Made by a program: the position numbers and the translations under genes
Assembly: GCA_016721465.1 (NCBI GenBank)
Contig: JADKIA010000025.1
Span: 1 to 24,695 of the forward strand
Direction of reading: 5' to 3'
DNA length: 24,695 nt
Source: Ideonella sp.
GTDB taxonomy: Bacteria > Pseudomonadota > Gammaproteobacteria > Burkholderiales > Burkholderiaceae_C
Shown here: piece by piece, positions 9,197 through 17,319 of the stretch
Layout of the letters: every line of letters begins with the position of its first letter
How positions within the stretch are numbered: position 1 is the stretch's first letter
Notes under the pieces: generated by a model
Seen by the model: only the letters and a program-made list of their open reading frames with translations
Databases searched by the model: none
Told to the model about the DNA's origin: nothing

Positions 9197-10356
9197 ATGG
9201 CGCTGGACACCGAATCCTTCGAGCTGCTGCTGGTTGCCGTGCAGCGCTTCATCCGCGAGCGCCTGGTGCCCGCCGAAGACCTGGTCGAGGCGCAGGATGA
9301 GGTGCCGGCCGACATCGTCGCCGCCATGAAGGCGATGGGCCTGTTCGGCCTGTCGATTCCGGAGCAGTACGGTGGCATCGGCCTGTCGATGGCACAGGAA
9401 TGCGAGGTGATCTACGAGTTCGGCCACACCTCGGTGGCGTTCCGCTCGGTGTTCGGCTCCAACGTGGGCATCGGCTCGCAGGGCATCCTGATGGACGGCA
9501 CCGAGCAGCAGAAGGCCGATTGGCTGCCGCGCGTGGCCAGCGGCGAGCTGATCATGACGTTTGCGCTCACCGAGCCAGGTGCCGGGTCGGATTCGGCCTC
9601 GATCACGACGCGCGGCGAACGCGATGGCGACGACTACATGATCAGCGGCAACAAGCGCTTCATCACCAACGCGCCGCGCGCCGGTGGCTTCACGCTGATG
9701 GCGCGCACCGATGGGCCGGGTGCCGGCGGCATCTCGGCCTTCATCCTGCCGGCCGGCCTGCCGGGCCTGAGCTTGGGCCAGCCCGACAAGAAGATGGGCC
9801 AGCGCGGCACCAAGACCAGCGACGTGATCCTGGAGCGCGTTCGGGTGCCCGCCGCGAACATCATCGGCGGCGTGCCGGGCAAGGGCTTCAAGACCGCGAT
9901 GAAGGTGCTGGACCGCGGCCGCCTGCACATCGCTGCGCTGGCTTGCGGCATGGCCGATCGCATCCTGCAGGATGCTGTGGCCTACGCCCGCGAGCGCAAG
10001 CAGTTCGGCCAGCGCATCGGCGACTTCCAGCTGGTGCAGGCACTCCTGGCCGACAGCCAGGCCGAACTCTATGCCGGTTGGTGCATGGTGCGCGACGGTG
10101 CCGCGCGCTACGACGCCAAGCCTGTCGGTCAGGCCGACCCGAAGGTCAGCATGCTGGCCTCCTGCGCCAAGATGTTCTGCACCGAAATGGTCGGCCGCGT
10201 GGCCGACCGCGGCGTGCAGGTGCATGGCGGCGCCGGCTACATGAGCGAGTACAAGGTTGAGCGCTTCTTTCGCGATGTGCGCCTGATGCGCCTGTACGAA
10301 GGCACCACCCAGATCCAGCAGATCATCATCGGGCGGGCACTGATGCGCGAGGTTGA
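9197..10356 (+). CDS. Acyl-CoA dehydrogenase family protein (stop codon apparently lost)
   Basis: This FAD enzyme oxidises an acyl-CoA thioester at the alpha-beta position and passes electrons to ETF. The start is ATG at 9197 with AGGA upstream. Family signatures are MTFALTEPGAGSDSASITTRGERDG (FAD/substrate loop) near residue 120 and, near the C-terminus, RVADRGVQVHGGAGYMSEYKVERFFRDVRLMRLYEGTTQIQ. The last stretch is the ACAD signature 2 region, and the YEGTTQIQ segment contributes to FAD binding and the dimer contact. Homologues end near RALMRE, about 386 residues, which fits a TGA at 10354-10356 if one base is missing just before it. As read, the frame stays open into the following TetR gene. 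The acyl substrate is unknown; the short-chain/glutaryl-like ACAD group is a possibility. Confidence 0.88.
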
Positions 10357-10417
10357 GCCGGGCGGCTCGCGCGGTCGGGTTGCGAGCCCGGTCCGGGTTT
10401 GGGCTAAGCTACGGGGA

Positions 10418-11096
10418 ATGAACCAGACGGTACAAAAGCCAAGGCGAGGTCGTCCACCCATCCAGACGGCGGCCGACGGCACGCGCACCAACGACCCCGA
10501 ACGCACCATGGCCGACATCGTGGCCGTGGCCACGCGCGAGTTCGCCGACAAGGGCTTGTCGGGGGCGCGCATCGACGAGATCGCCGCTGCCACGCGCACC
10601 AGCAAGCGGATGATCTACTACTACTTCGGCAGCAAGGAAGGCCTGTACGTGGCCGTGCTGGAGGAGGCCTACCGGCGCATCCGCAGCATCGAGGCCGAAC
10701 TGCACCTCGAGGACCTGCCGCCCGAAGATGCGCTGCGCAAGCTGGTGGGTTTCACCTTCGACTACCAACTGGGCAACCCCGACTTCATCCGCCTGGTGAT
10801 GAACGAGAACATGCACCGTGGCGAGTTCCTGGCGCAGAGCAAGAGCATCCAGCAACTCAACGTGCCGGCCATCGGCGCCGTGGAGGCGGTGTATCGGCGC
10901 GGTGTGAAGGCCGGGGTGTTCCGCAAGGACATCGACCCGATCGATCTGCACATGTCGATCTCGGCACTGTGCTTCTTCAACGTCTCCAACCGCCACACCT
11001 TCAGCCTGATCTTCAAGCGCGAACTCGACACCCCGCGCGCCATCGGGGCGGCGCGACAGCATCGTCGAGATGATTGTTCGTTTCGTGCGCCGCTGA
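10418..11096 (+). CDS. TetR-family transcriptional regulator (C-terminal frameshift)
   Basis: This is a DNA-binding repressor of about 225 residues that starts at ATG 10418 (GGGGA just upstream). The N-terminal HTH is clear: ERTMADIVAVATREFADKGLSGARIDEIAAATRTSKRMIYYYFGSKEGLYVAVLEEAYRR. The C-terminal ligand domain includes LVMNENMHRGEFLAQS and DPIDLHMSISALCFFNVSNRHTF. The frame breaks near 11050, where one missing base restores GARRDSIVEMIVRFVRR and a TGA at 11094-11096. The basic start RRGRPPI is common in regulators of aromatic-catabolism operons. It lies directly before the TRAP/shikimate operon on the same strand, with a perfect palindrome between the two, so it most likely controls that operon and possibly itself. 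Confidence 0.87.
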
Positions 11097-11124
11097 GACT
11101 GCAGCCGACGCGTTGGCAGGCCAT

Positions 11125-11138
11125 GCGGGTTAACCCGC
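11125..11138. promoter_or_regulatory. Perfect 14-bp palindrome GCGGGTTAACCCGC
   Basis: GCGGGTTAACCCGC is a perfect 14-bp palindrome located just after the TetR stop and 8 bp before a second palindrome. It could be part of the promoter or operator region of the TRAP operon. As a transcript it would form only a loopless structure, which is unlike a terminator. The sequence is seen; its role is inferred. Confidence 0.35.
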
Positions 11139-11146
11139 TGTTAAAA

Positions 11147-11160
11147 ACGAACTGGTTCGT
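11147..11160. promoter_or_regulatory. TetR-type operator ACGAAC-TG-GTTCGT before the TRAP operon
   Basis: This is a perfect inverted repeat with 6-bp arms and a 2-bp centre, the typical geometry of TetR-family operators. It lies 50 bp after the TetR gene and about 92 bp before the start of the TRAP small subunit, in an AT-richer patch (TTAAAA before, TACATTATT after) that may contain the promoter. It is most simply explained as the site where the adjacent TetR protein represses the catabolic operon. Confidence 0.55.
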
Positions 11161-11251
11161 ACATTATTGAGTCCACGGCCAGGCTCGCGCTGTCTGTGTC
11201 GACCCAATGACCCATTCCCGGCACCTGCAACGGGCCGCCCCAGGAGACCTG

Positions 11252-11839
11252 ATGAACCGCATGATCGATGGCTACTGCCGCGCGCTCGAAGTGCTGATGG
11301 CGGTGCTGCTGGCGCTGATGGTGGTGCTGGTGTTTGGCAACGTGCTGATGCGCTACGCGTTCAACTCGGGCATCACGGTGTCGGAGGAGCTGTCGCGCTG
11401 GCTGTTCGTGTGGATGACCTTCCTGGGCGCGGTGGTGGCCATCAAGGAGCATGCCCACCTGGGCACCGACATGCTGGTCTCGCGCCTGGGGCGCACGGGC
11501 AAGAAGGTCTGCATGGTTTCGGGCCAGCTGCTCATGCTCTACGCCACCTGGCTGCTGCTGTCGGGCAGTCTGGCCCAGGCGCGCATCAACTGGGACGTGG
11601 AAGCGCCGGTGACCGGCGCCTCGGTGGCCATCTTCTACGGTGCGGGTGTGTTCTTCGCGGCCTCGGCCGGCCTGCTGCTGTCGCGGGAGCTGTGGCGCAT
11701 CGTCAGCGGCCAGGTGTCCGACCGCGAACTGGTGATGGTGCAGGAATCCGAAGACCTGGCCCAGGTCGAGGAGCTGCACCTTGACCAGAGCATGACCTTC
11801 AAGAAGCACTGCAGCCGCACACCGAGCGAGGCCTCCCCC
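11252..11839 (+). CDS. TRAP transporter small membrane subunit (DctQ type)
   Basis: This is the four-helix membrane subunit of a tripartite ATP-independent periplasmic transporter, which drives uptake with an ion gradient. The start is ATG at 11252 with AGGAG. MAVLLALMVVLVFGNVLMRYAFNSGITVSEELSRWLFVWMTFLGAVVAIKEHAHLGTDMLV is the characteristic DctQ N-terminal half, with the R-W-F-V-W-M-T-F motif. Later helices are LLMLYATWLLLSGSLAQ and FYGAGVFFAASAGLLLS. The domain ends near residue 175, and the frame then runs without a stop through a low-quality linker (TFKKHCSRTPSEASP) into the large subunit at 11840. Either the proteins are naturally fused, as in some DctQM proteins, or a base error removed the stop; TGA triplets at 11782 and 11793 in other frames fit the second view. 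Confidence 0.85.
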
Positions 11840-13120
11840 ATGCCCGTCTTCATCTTCCTCGGCTCGCTGCTGGCCGCGATGGCGCTCGGCGTGCCCATCG
11901 CCTACTCGCTGCTGCTGTCCGGCGTGGCCCTGATGTGGCACCTGGACCTGTTCGACGCGCAGATCCTGGCGCAGAACGTCATCAACGGCGCCGACAGCTT
12001 CCCGTTGCTGGCGGTACCCTTCTTCATGCTCGCCGGCGAGATCATGAACGTCGGCGGCTTGAGCCGGCGCATCGTCAACCTGGCGCTGACGCTGGTGGGC
12101 CACCGCCGCGGCGGCCTGGGCTTCGTGGCCATCGTCGCTGCGTGCCTGCTGGCCGCGCTGTCCGGCTCGGCCGTGGCCGACACCGCCGCGCTGGCCTCGC
12201 TGCTGCTGCCGATGATGGTCAAGGCCGGGCACGACAAGGCGCGTGCCGGGGGCCTGATCGCCTCGGGCGGCATCATCGCCCCGGTGATCCCGCCCTCGAT
12301 CGGCTTCGTCATCTTCGGCGTGGCGGCCAACGTGTCGATCAGCAAGCTGTTCCTGGCCGGCATCGTCCCGGGGCTGCTGATGGGCCTGAGCATTGCGGTG
12401 GCGTGGTGGTGGGTGGCGAAGAAGGAAGACATCCAGCCGCCGGCCAAGGCGAGCATGGCAGACCGGGTGAAGGCCTTGCGCGAGTCCACCTGGGCGCTGG
12501 TGCTGCCGGTGATCGTCATCGTCGGCCTGAAGTTCGGCGTGTTCACACCCACAGAGGCGGCGGTGGTGGCGGCGGTGTATGCGCTGTTCGTGGCCACCGT
12601 GGTCTACCGCGAGCTGCACTGGAAGCAGCTGCACGAGGTGTTCATCAGCGCGGCCAAGACCACCGCGGTGATCATGTTCCTGGTGGCCGCGGCCATGGTC
12701 TCGGCCTGGCTCATCACGGTGGCCGACATCCCCGCCAAGATGATCAGCCTGCTCGAGCCGTTCATGGGCAACCAGACGCTGCTGCTGATCGCCATCATGG
12801 TGCTGGTGATGGCCGTGGGCACGGCGATGGACACGACGCCCACGATCCTGATCATGACCCCGGTGCTGATGCCGGTGGTCAGGGCCGCGGGCATCGACCC
12901 GGTGTACTTCGGGGTGCTGTTCATCATCAACAACGCCATCGGCCTGATCACGCCACCGGTGGGCACGGTGCTCAACGTCGTGGCCGGCGTGGGCAAGATG
13001 AGGATGGACGAGGTGACCCGCGGCGTGCTGCCCTTCATGACCGCGCAGTTCATCGTGATGTTCCTGATGGTGTTTTTCCCCTGGCTGGTCACCGGGCCGG
13101 CCAAGTGGTTTGCCAACTGA
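11840..13120 (+). CDS. TRAP transporter large permease subunit (DctM type)
   Basis: This is the translocation subunit of the TRAP carrier in the inner membrane, about 426 residues from ATG 11840 (MPVFIFLGSLLAAMALGVPIAY). The family markers are DSFPLLAVPFFMLAGEIMNVGGLSRRIV, ALSGSAVADTAALASLLLPMM, GGIIAPVIPPSIGFVIFGVAANVSISKLFLAGIVPG, and the C-terminal AMDTTPTILIMTPVLMPV and NAIGLITPPVGTVLNVV. These match the DctM family along the whole length, with about a dozen membrane segments. It is followed 60 bp later by the gene for the periplasmic binding protein. The upstream frame is continuous with the small subunit, so a fused QM protein cannot be excluded. Confidence 0.93.
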   Translation: MPVFIFLGSLLAAMALGVPIAYSLLLSGVALMWHLDLFDAQILAQNVINGADSFPLLAVPFFMLAGEIMNVGGLSRRIVNLALTLVGHRRGGLGFVAIVAACLLAALSGSAVADTAALASLLLPMMVKAGHDKARAGGLIASGGIIAPVIPPSIGFVIFGVAANVSISKLFLAGIVPGLLMGLSIAVAWWWVAKKEDIQPPAKASMADRVKALRESTWALVLPVIVIVGLKFGVFTPTEAAVVAAVYALFVATVVYRELHWKQLHEVFISAAKTTAVIMFLVAAAMVSAWLITVADIPAKMISLLEPFMGNQTLLLIAIMVLVMAVGTAMDTTPTILIMTPVLMPVVRAAGIDPVYFGVLFIINNAIGLITPPVGTVLNVVAGVGKMRMDEVTRGVLPFMTAQFIVMFLMVFFPWLVTGPAKWFAN

Positions 13121-13180
13121 GCGTTGACGCCGCTCGGAATCCCTTCCTGTTCCCCACCCAACCCCGTCGAGGAGACAAGC

Positions 13181-14185
13181 ATGACCCGATTCACCCGCCG
13201 CGCCGTCCTGGCCGCCGTCGCCACCGTGGTCCTGGCCGCCACCGGCCAGGCCCAGGCGCAGGACCGCACCTTCAAGTTCGCACTGCAAAACCCCAAGGGC
13301 CACCCGCTCGAAGTGGGGGCGGCCAAGTTCGCCGAACTCGTCGCCGCCAAGTCCGGCGGCAAGCTGAAGGTCACCGTCTACCCCGGCGGCACGCTGGGCA
13401 GCGACGCGGCCAACGTCTCGGCGCTGCAAGGTGGCACGATCGACTTCGTGGCCCTGAACTCGGGCATCCTGGCCTCGCAGGTCAAGGATTTCGAGGTCTA
13501 CGACTTTCCCTTCATGTTCGCCAACGCCAAGGAAGCCGACGCGATCGTCGACGGCCCCTTCGGTCAGAAGCTGCACGCCAAGCTGACTGAGAAGGGCATC
13601 ATCGGCCTGGCCTACACCGAGCTGGGCTTTCGCAACATCACCAACAGCCGCCGCCCGCTGGCCACGGTCGAAGACATCGCCGGCCTGAAGCTGCGCGTGA
13701 TCCCCAACGCGATCAACGTGGACTGGGTCAAGGCGCTGGGCGCCAACCCCACGCCGATGGCCTTCCCCGAGGTGTATGGCGGGCTGGAGCAGAAGGCCAT
13801 CGACGGCCAGGAGAACCCCTTCAGCGTGATCCTGGCCAACAAGTTCTACGAAGTGCAAAAGCACCTGGCCGTGACCAACCACCAGTACAACCCGCAGTCG
13901 ATCATCTTCAGCAAGAAGGTCTGGGACACGCTCGGCCCGGGCGAGCAGAAGGTACTGCAGGAGGCAGCCGCTGAGGCCAGCAAGTTCCAGCGCCAAGCCA
14001 ACCGGGACGCCGCGGCCGGCCAACTCGAGGCGCTGAAGAAGGCGGGCATGCAGGTCAGCGAGTTCTCGCCCGCCGAGCAGGCCAAGCTGCGTGACAAGTT
14101 CAAGCCGGTGATCGACAAGCATGGCGCGGCCATCGCCGCCACCGTGGCCGAGCTGCAGGCCGAGCTGGCCAAGCTGCGCAGGTAG
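13181..14185 (+). CDS. TRAP transporter periplasmic solute-binding protein (DctP type)
   Basis: This is the extracytoplasmic receptor of the TRAP system, 334 residues. The start at ATG 13181 is supported by GAGGAGA at ideal spacing. A cleavable signal peptide is visible: MTRFTRRAVLAAVATVVLAATGQAQAQ, with a twin-arginine-like RR. The mature part shows PKGHPLEVGAAKFAELVAAKSGGKLKVTVYPGGTLGSD and, centrally, GFRNITNSRRPLATVEDIAGLKLRVIPN, which carries the conserved Arg that binds the substrate carboxylate in this family. GGLEQKAIDGQENPFSVI follows. The substrate is probably a carboxylated hydroaromatic such as quinate, shikimate or dehydroshikimate, judged only from the downstream genes. The reading frame is intact. 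Confidence 0.92.
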   Translation: MTRFTRRAVLAAVATVVLAATGQAQAQDRTFKFALQNPKGHPLEVGAAKFAELVAAKSGGKLKVTVYPGGTLGSDAANVSALQGGTIDFVALNSGILASQVKDFEVYDFPFMFANAKEADAIVDGPFGQKLHAKLTEKGIIGLAYTELGFRNITNSRRPLATVEDIAGLKLRVIPNAINVDWVKALGANPTPMAFPEVYGGLEQKAIDGQENPFSVILANKFYEVQKHLAVTNHQYNPQSIIFSKKVWDTLGPGEQKVLQEAAAEASKFQRQANRDAAAGQLEALKKAGMQVSEFSPAEQAKLRDKFKPVIDKHGAAIAATVAELQAELAKLRR

Positions 14186-14189
14186 GACC

Positions 14190-15085
14190 ATGACCAAGCT
14201 CCTGGTCGGCCTGATCGGTGCCGGCATCCAGAACTCGCTGACGCCCGCGATGCAGGAAGAAGAGGCCACACACCACGGCCTGCGCCTGCACTACCAGCTG
14301 ATCGACCTGGACCGCACGCAGTCGGGCGTTGAGCTGCTGCCCACGCTGATCAGCGCTGCGCGCACCATGGGCTTTGCAGGGCTCAACATCACCTTCCCGT
14401 GCAAGCAGGCGGTGATCCCGTTGCTGGACGAGCTGTCGGACGAAGCCCGCGCGATGGGCGCGGTCAATACGGTGGTGTTTTGCGAGGGGCGCGCCATCGG
14501 CCACAACACCGATGGTTCGGGCTGGGCCTGGGCCTTCCGCCGCGCGCTGCCCGACGCCTACCTGTCGCAGGTCGTGCTGCTGGGCACCGGCGGCGCCGGT
14601 TCGGCCATCGCGCACGCCGCACTGCGGATGGGCGCGAGGCGCCTGGTGCTGGTCGACCGCCAGGCCGAGCGCGCGCAGGCCCTGGCCGATTCGCTCAATG
14701 CGCTGTACGGTGCCGGGCGCGTTGGCGCTGACACCGATGTGGCGCGTGCTCTGAACGCGGCGACGGGCCTGATCCACGCCACGCCCACCGGCATGGCAAG
14801 CTGCCCGGCCTGCCGCTGCCGGCCGGGTTGCTGCACAAGGGGTTGTGGGTGTCCGAAGTGGTCTACTTTCCGCTGCAGACCGCGTTGCTGCGCGAGGCCC
14901 GTGCGCGGGGGTGTCGGGTGGCCGACGGCGGCGGCATGGCGGTGGGGCAGGCGATCGGTGCCTTCCAGCACTTCACCGCCTGCATCGCCGACCCGGTGCG
15001 TGTGGAGGCGCATTTCCGCCGCCTGGTCCTCGCCAGCAGCGCGGCCGAGCTACACCCCTGCCTGTCGGAGGCGACCACGTCATGA
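14190..15085 (+). CDS. Shikimate/quinate dehydrogenase (one frameshift)
   Basis: This NAD(P)-dependent enzyme of the AroE/YdiB/QsuD group oxidises shikimate or quinate to the 3-dehydro form when used catabolically. It starts at ATG 14190, 4 bp after the binding-protein stop. The substrate domain has LIGAGIQNSLTPAMQEEEA, FAGLNITFPCKQAVIPLLDELSDEARAMGAVNTVV and AIGHNTDGSGWAWAF, containing the conserved catalytic Lys and Asp. The Rossmann motif LLGTGGAGSAIAHAAL follows, with VDR after the second strand, which suggests NAD rather than NADP preference. The frame breaks at about 14795, where adding one G restores GMGKLPGLPLPAGLLHKGLWVSEVVYFP. Context among uptake and dehydratase genes argues for catabolism, not aromatic amino acid synthesis. 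Confidence 0.85.
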
Positions 15086-15968
15086 ACGAAGCGCGTCGCG
15101 ACCGCGAGGCCATTGGCGAGTTGCCCAACCCGCTTGGGCATGGACGGCATCGAGTTCATCGAGTACGCCACCACGCGCCCGCAGGCCTTGGGCCAGGTGC
15201 TGGAGATGATGGGCTTTCGCCCGGTGGCGCGGCACCGATCGCGCGAGGTGCTGCTCTATCGCCAGGGCGGCATGAACGTGGTGATCAATGCGCACGCCAG
15301 TCTCCGGCCCAGCAGCGTGCAGCCAACCGAGACACCGGTGCTCGCCGCGGTGGCATTGCGGGTGCGTGACGCGGCCGCAGCCTACCGGCGCGCGCTGGAC
15401 CGCGGGGCGTGGGCCGTGCCCACCCATGTGGAGGTGATGGAGCTGAACATCCCGGCCATCCATGGCGTGGGTGCCAGCCGGCTCTACTTCGTCGACCGCT
15501 ACCGCGACTTCTCGATCTGGGATGTGGACTTCGTGCCGATCCCCACGGTGGACCAGCGCCCGCCTGCGCTGTCCGGCCTGCACTGGTTCGGCATCGTGCA
15601 GTACATCGGCAACGACCGCATGGAGGACTGGACCGAGTTCTACCGCGAGCTGTTCGGCTTCACCGAACTGTCCGACGAGCAGCGCTTCGGCATCCTGCCC
15701 AAGGGCCGCATCCTGCAGAGCCCGTGCAAGAGCTTCTACCTGCAACTGATCGAGCCCGAACCCGGCATCGTGGAAGTCGAAGGCGAGGAGAGCCTGCAAC
15801 GCATGGGCCTGGGCACGCCAGATGTGCCGGGGGCGGTGGTGGCACCTGGCCGAGCGCGGTGTCGAGTTCGTCGGAGGCAGCGATGTCCACACCGGGGCCC
15901 GTGGTGCGCTCACGCGCAACTGGCTGGGCGGCGTGATGTTCGAGCTGGTACAGGACGCCCCGGTCTGA
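15082..15968 (+). CDS. 4-Hydroxyphenylpyruvate-dioxygenase-like VOC protein (two frameshifts)
   Basis: This is a vicinal-oxygen-chelate protein of about 294 residues, similar to 4-hydroxyphenylpyruvate dioxygenase (HPPD). It starts at ATG 15082, overlapping the dehydrogenase stop by 4 bp. The beginning, NPLGMDGIEFIEYATTRPQALGQVLEMMGF, is the family N-terminus. LHWFGIVQYIGNDRMEDWTEFYRELFGF carries the first iron-ligand His of the second domain, and CKSFYLQLIEPEPG follows. The frame breaks at about 15134 (extra T) and about 15841 (extra G); correction gives HLAERGVEFVGGSDVHTGARG to the stop at 15966-15968. In Pseudomonas-type QuiC dehydratases, an HPPD-like domain is fused behind the TIM-barrel dehydratase. 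Here the equivalent is a separate gene placed first. It could alternatively be a genuine tyrosine-pathway HPPD. Confidence 0.78.
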
Positions 15969-15978
15969 AGGCACCACG

Positions 15979-16890
15979 ATGACTCAGCGATCGGGCAATT
16001 TCGACGACTTCGGCATGGACACCATCACGCTGGCCGGGCCGCTGGAGGCCAAGCTGCGTGCCATCCAGGAGGCCGGCTTCTCGCAGGTGATGCTCAAGGC
16101 CAACGACATCGTCGGCCATGCGGACGGCATCGAGGCGGCGGTGCGGGCGGTCCAGCGCAGCGGCCTGCGTGTCACCGGCTTCCAGGTGCTGCGCGACTTC
16201 GAAGGCCTGTCGGGCCACCTGCACGACTACAAGGTCGACATCGCCAAGGCGATGCTGGAAATGGCCCATGCGCTGGGCGCGCCGCTGCTGCTGGCCTGCT
16301 CATCCACCAGCCAGCACGCCAGTGCCGACCTGGACACCATTGCGCGCGACCTGCGCAAGCTTGCCATGCTGGCCGTGCCGATGGGCATCAAGGTGGCCTA
16401 TGAAGGGCTGTCCTGGGGCCGCACCATCAACGAGTACACGACGGCCTGGGACGTGGTCTGCCGTGCCGATGCGCCCAACCTCGGGCTGGGGCTGGACAGC
16501 TTCCATGCCTTCGCCACCCGGACGTCGCTCGATGATCTGGAACTGATCGACCCGCGCAAAATATTTCTGGTGCAGCTCGCTGACTTCATGTGGCAGGAGA
16601 TCCGCACGGTGGAAGAGCGCATCAGCACCGCGCGCACCTTCCGGGTCTTTCCCGGTGAGGGCGTGCACAGCGAGCAGGTGGCCGACCTGGTGATGCGCCT
16701 GGCGGCAATGGGTTACCGCGGCGACTTCAGCTTCGAGGTGTTCAACGACGACTACCAGCAGATGCCGTTGCCGCTGGTGGCACAGCGTGCCCGACGCTCG
16801 GCCGAATGGCTGGGCGAAGAGGTGCTGCGCCGGTCGGTACCATTGCCCAACGCGATGCGCTTGCGCACCACCGGCCGGCTCCGGGGCTGA
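15979..16890 (+). CDS. 3-Dehydroshikimate dehydratase, TIM-barrel (sugar phosphate isomerase-like)
   Basis: This enzyme dehydrates 3-dehydroshikimate to protocatechuate in the cytoplasm. The 303-residue protein is of the xylose-isomerase-like AP-endonuclease-2 fold and matches the N-terminal half of QuiC/QsuB-type dehydratases. Matching stretches are QVLRDFEGLSGHL, AYEGLSWGRTINEYTTAWDVV (Glu near residue 142), LGLGLDSFHAFA (Asp near 173 and His), IFLVQLAD and GDFSFEVFNDDYQ. The Glu, Asp, Gln and Glu are the metal and catalytic ligands of that family. It begins 10 bp after the HPPD-like gene and is intact. Together with the transporter and dehydrogenase it completes a short route to protocatechuate, whose ring cleavage would be encoded elsewhere. 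Assignment rests on family resemblance plus operon context. Confidence 0.83.
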   Translation: MTQRSGNFDDFGMDTITLAGPLEAKLRAIQEAGFSQVMLKANDIVGHADGIEAAVRAVQRSGLRVTGFQVLRDFEGLSGHLHDYKVDIAKAMLEMAHALGAPLLLACSSTSQHASADLDTIARDLRKLAMLAVPMGIKVAYEGLSWGRTINEYTTAWDVVCRADAPNLGLGLDSFHAFATRTSLDDLELIDPRKIFLVQLADFMWQEIRTVEERISTARTFRVFPGEGVHSEQVADLVMRLAAMGYRGDFSFEVFNDDYQQMPLPLVAQRARRSAEWLGEEVLRRSVPLPNAMRLRTTGRLRG

Positions 16891-17319
16891 GCTGCGGCGT
16901 CGACTCGGCGCGGTCGACCCCATTGCACCGGCGGCCCTCGCAGCGTGACGGCGGATGGCGTGCCCGTGCAGACTGTCACGACCGGCCACGCCTTCCCCCG
17001 AACTGGGTGTGCTCAAGCCCAGGTCGGCCCGCTACACTGAAGCACAGGTATTGGGTCGGGTGACCTGGGGTCTTCGTGGCGTACCGAGCCGCAGTTTGGC
17101 GCAGTGACTTCGCGACGTTTGACGGCGGAACTTCGCCTCCGACCGCGAATCGGTCGAAAACGGGGAATCTGACCCGCAAACGGGAAGGGGCACCAAGTTG
17201 TACCAGGCAAGCAACGCCGCTCCGCTGGTCCGGCGCGGGGCCACGACACCGGCCGATGGTCAGGCGGCTTCAGGGTCCAGGTGGGCTTGTGGCCCGATGA
17301 CAGGGCGGCAGGTTTCGAC
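16891..17319 (+). other. 429-bp intergenic leader before the ebo cluster
   Basis: No credible gene is seen here. A TACACT hexamer at 17033-17038 could be a -10 element, but no good -35 lies 16-18 bp upstream. GTCGAC occurs twice near 16899-16918 with an 8-bp spacer and could fold as a small hairpin after the catabolic operon. An inverted repeat lies at 17140-17156. The stretch GGGTCAGATTCCCC (minus strand, about 17160-17175) resembles text often seen in REP-type extragenic elements of related bacteria, but no partner copy is in the window. Confidence 0.4.
17140..17156. repeat. Inverted repeat CGACCG-CGAAT-CGGTCG in the ebo leader
   Basis: This is a perfect 6-bp inverted repeat with a 5-bp centre, about 165 bp before the eboF start. 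It may be an operator or a small RNA hairpin. No regulator gene is adjacent, so its function is open. Confidence 0.3.

Noticed and set aside
13181..13260. Possible Tat signal in the TRAP binding protein because of the RR pair.
   Set aside because: The motif RFTRRAVLAA lacks the full S/T-RRxFLK pattern, so an ordinary Sec signal peptide is more likely, though Tat is not excluded.
11141..14269. A 1042-codon open frame on the minus strand opposite the TRAP transporter genes.
   Set aside because: Its translation is rich in His, Asp, Arg and Gln with no domain pattern, as expected for the antisense of GC-rich coding DNA; the plus strand carries clear transporter genes.
14190..15085. Annotation as the biosynthetic aroE of the shikimate pathway.
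   Set aside because: The operon context (TRAP uptake, dehydroshikimate dehydratase, TetR control) points to catabolic use.
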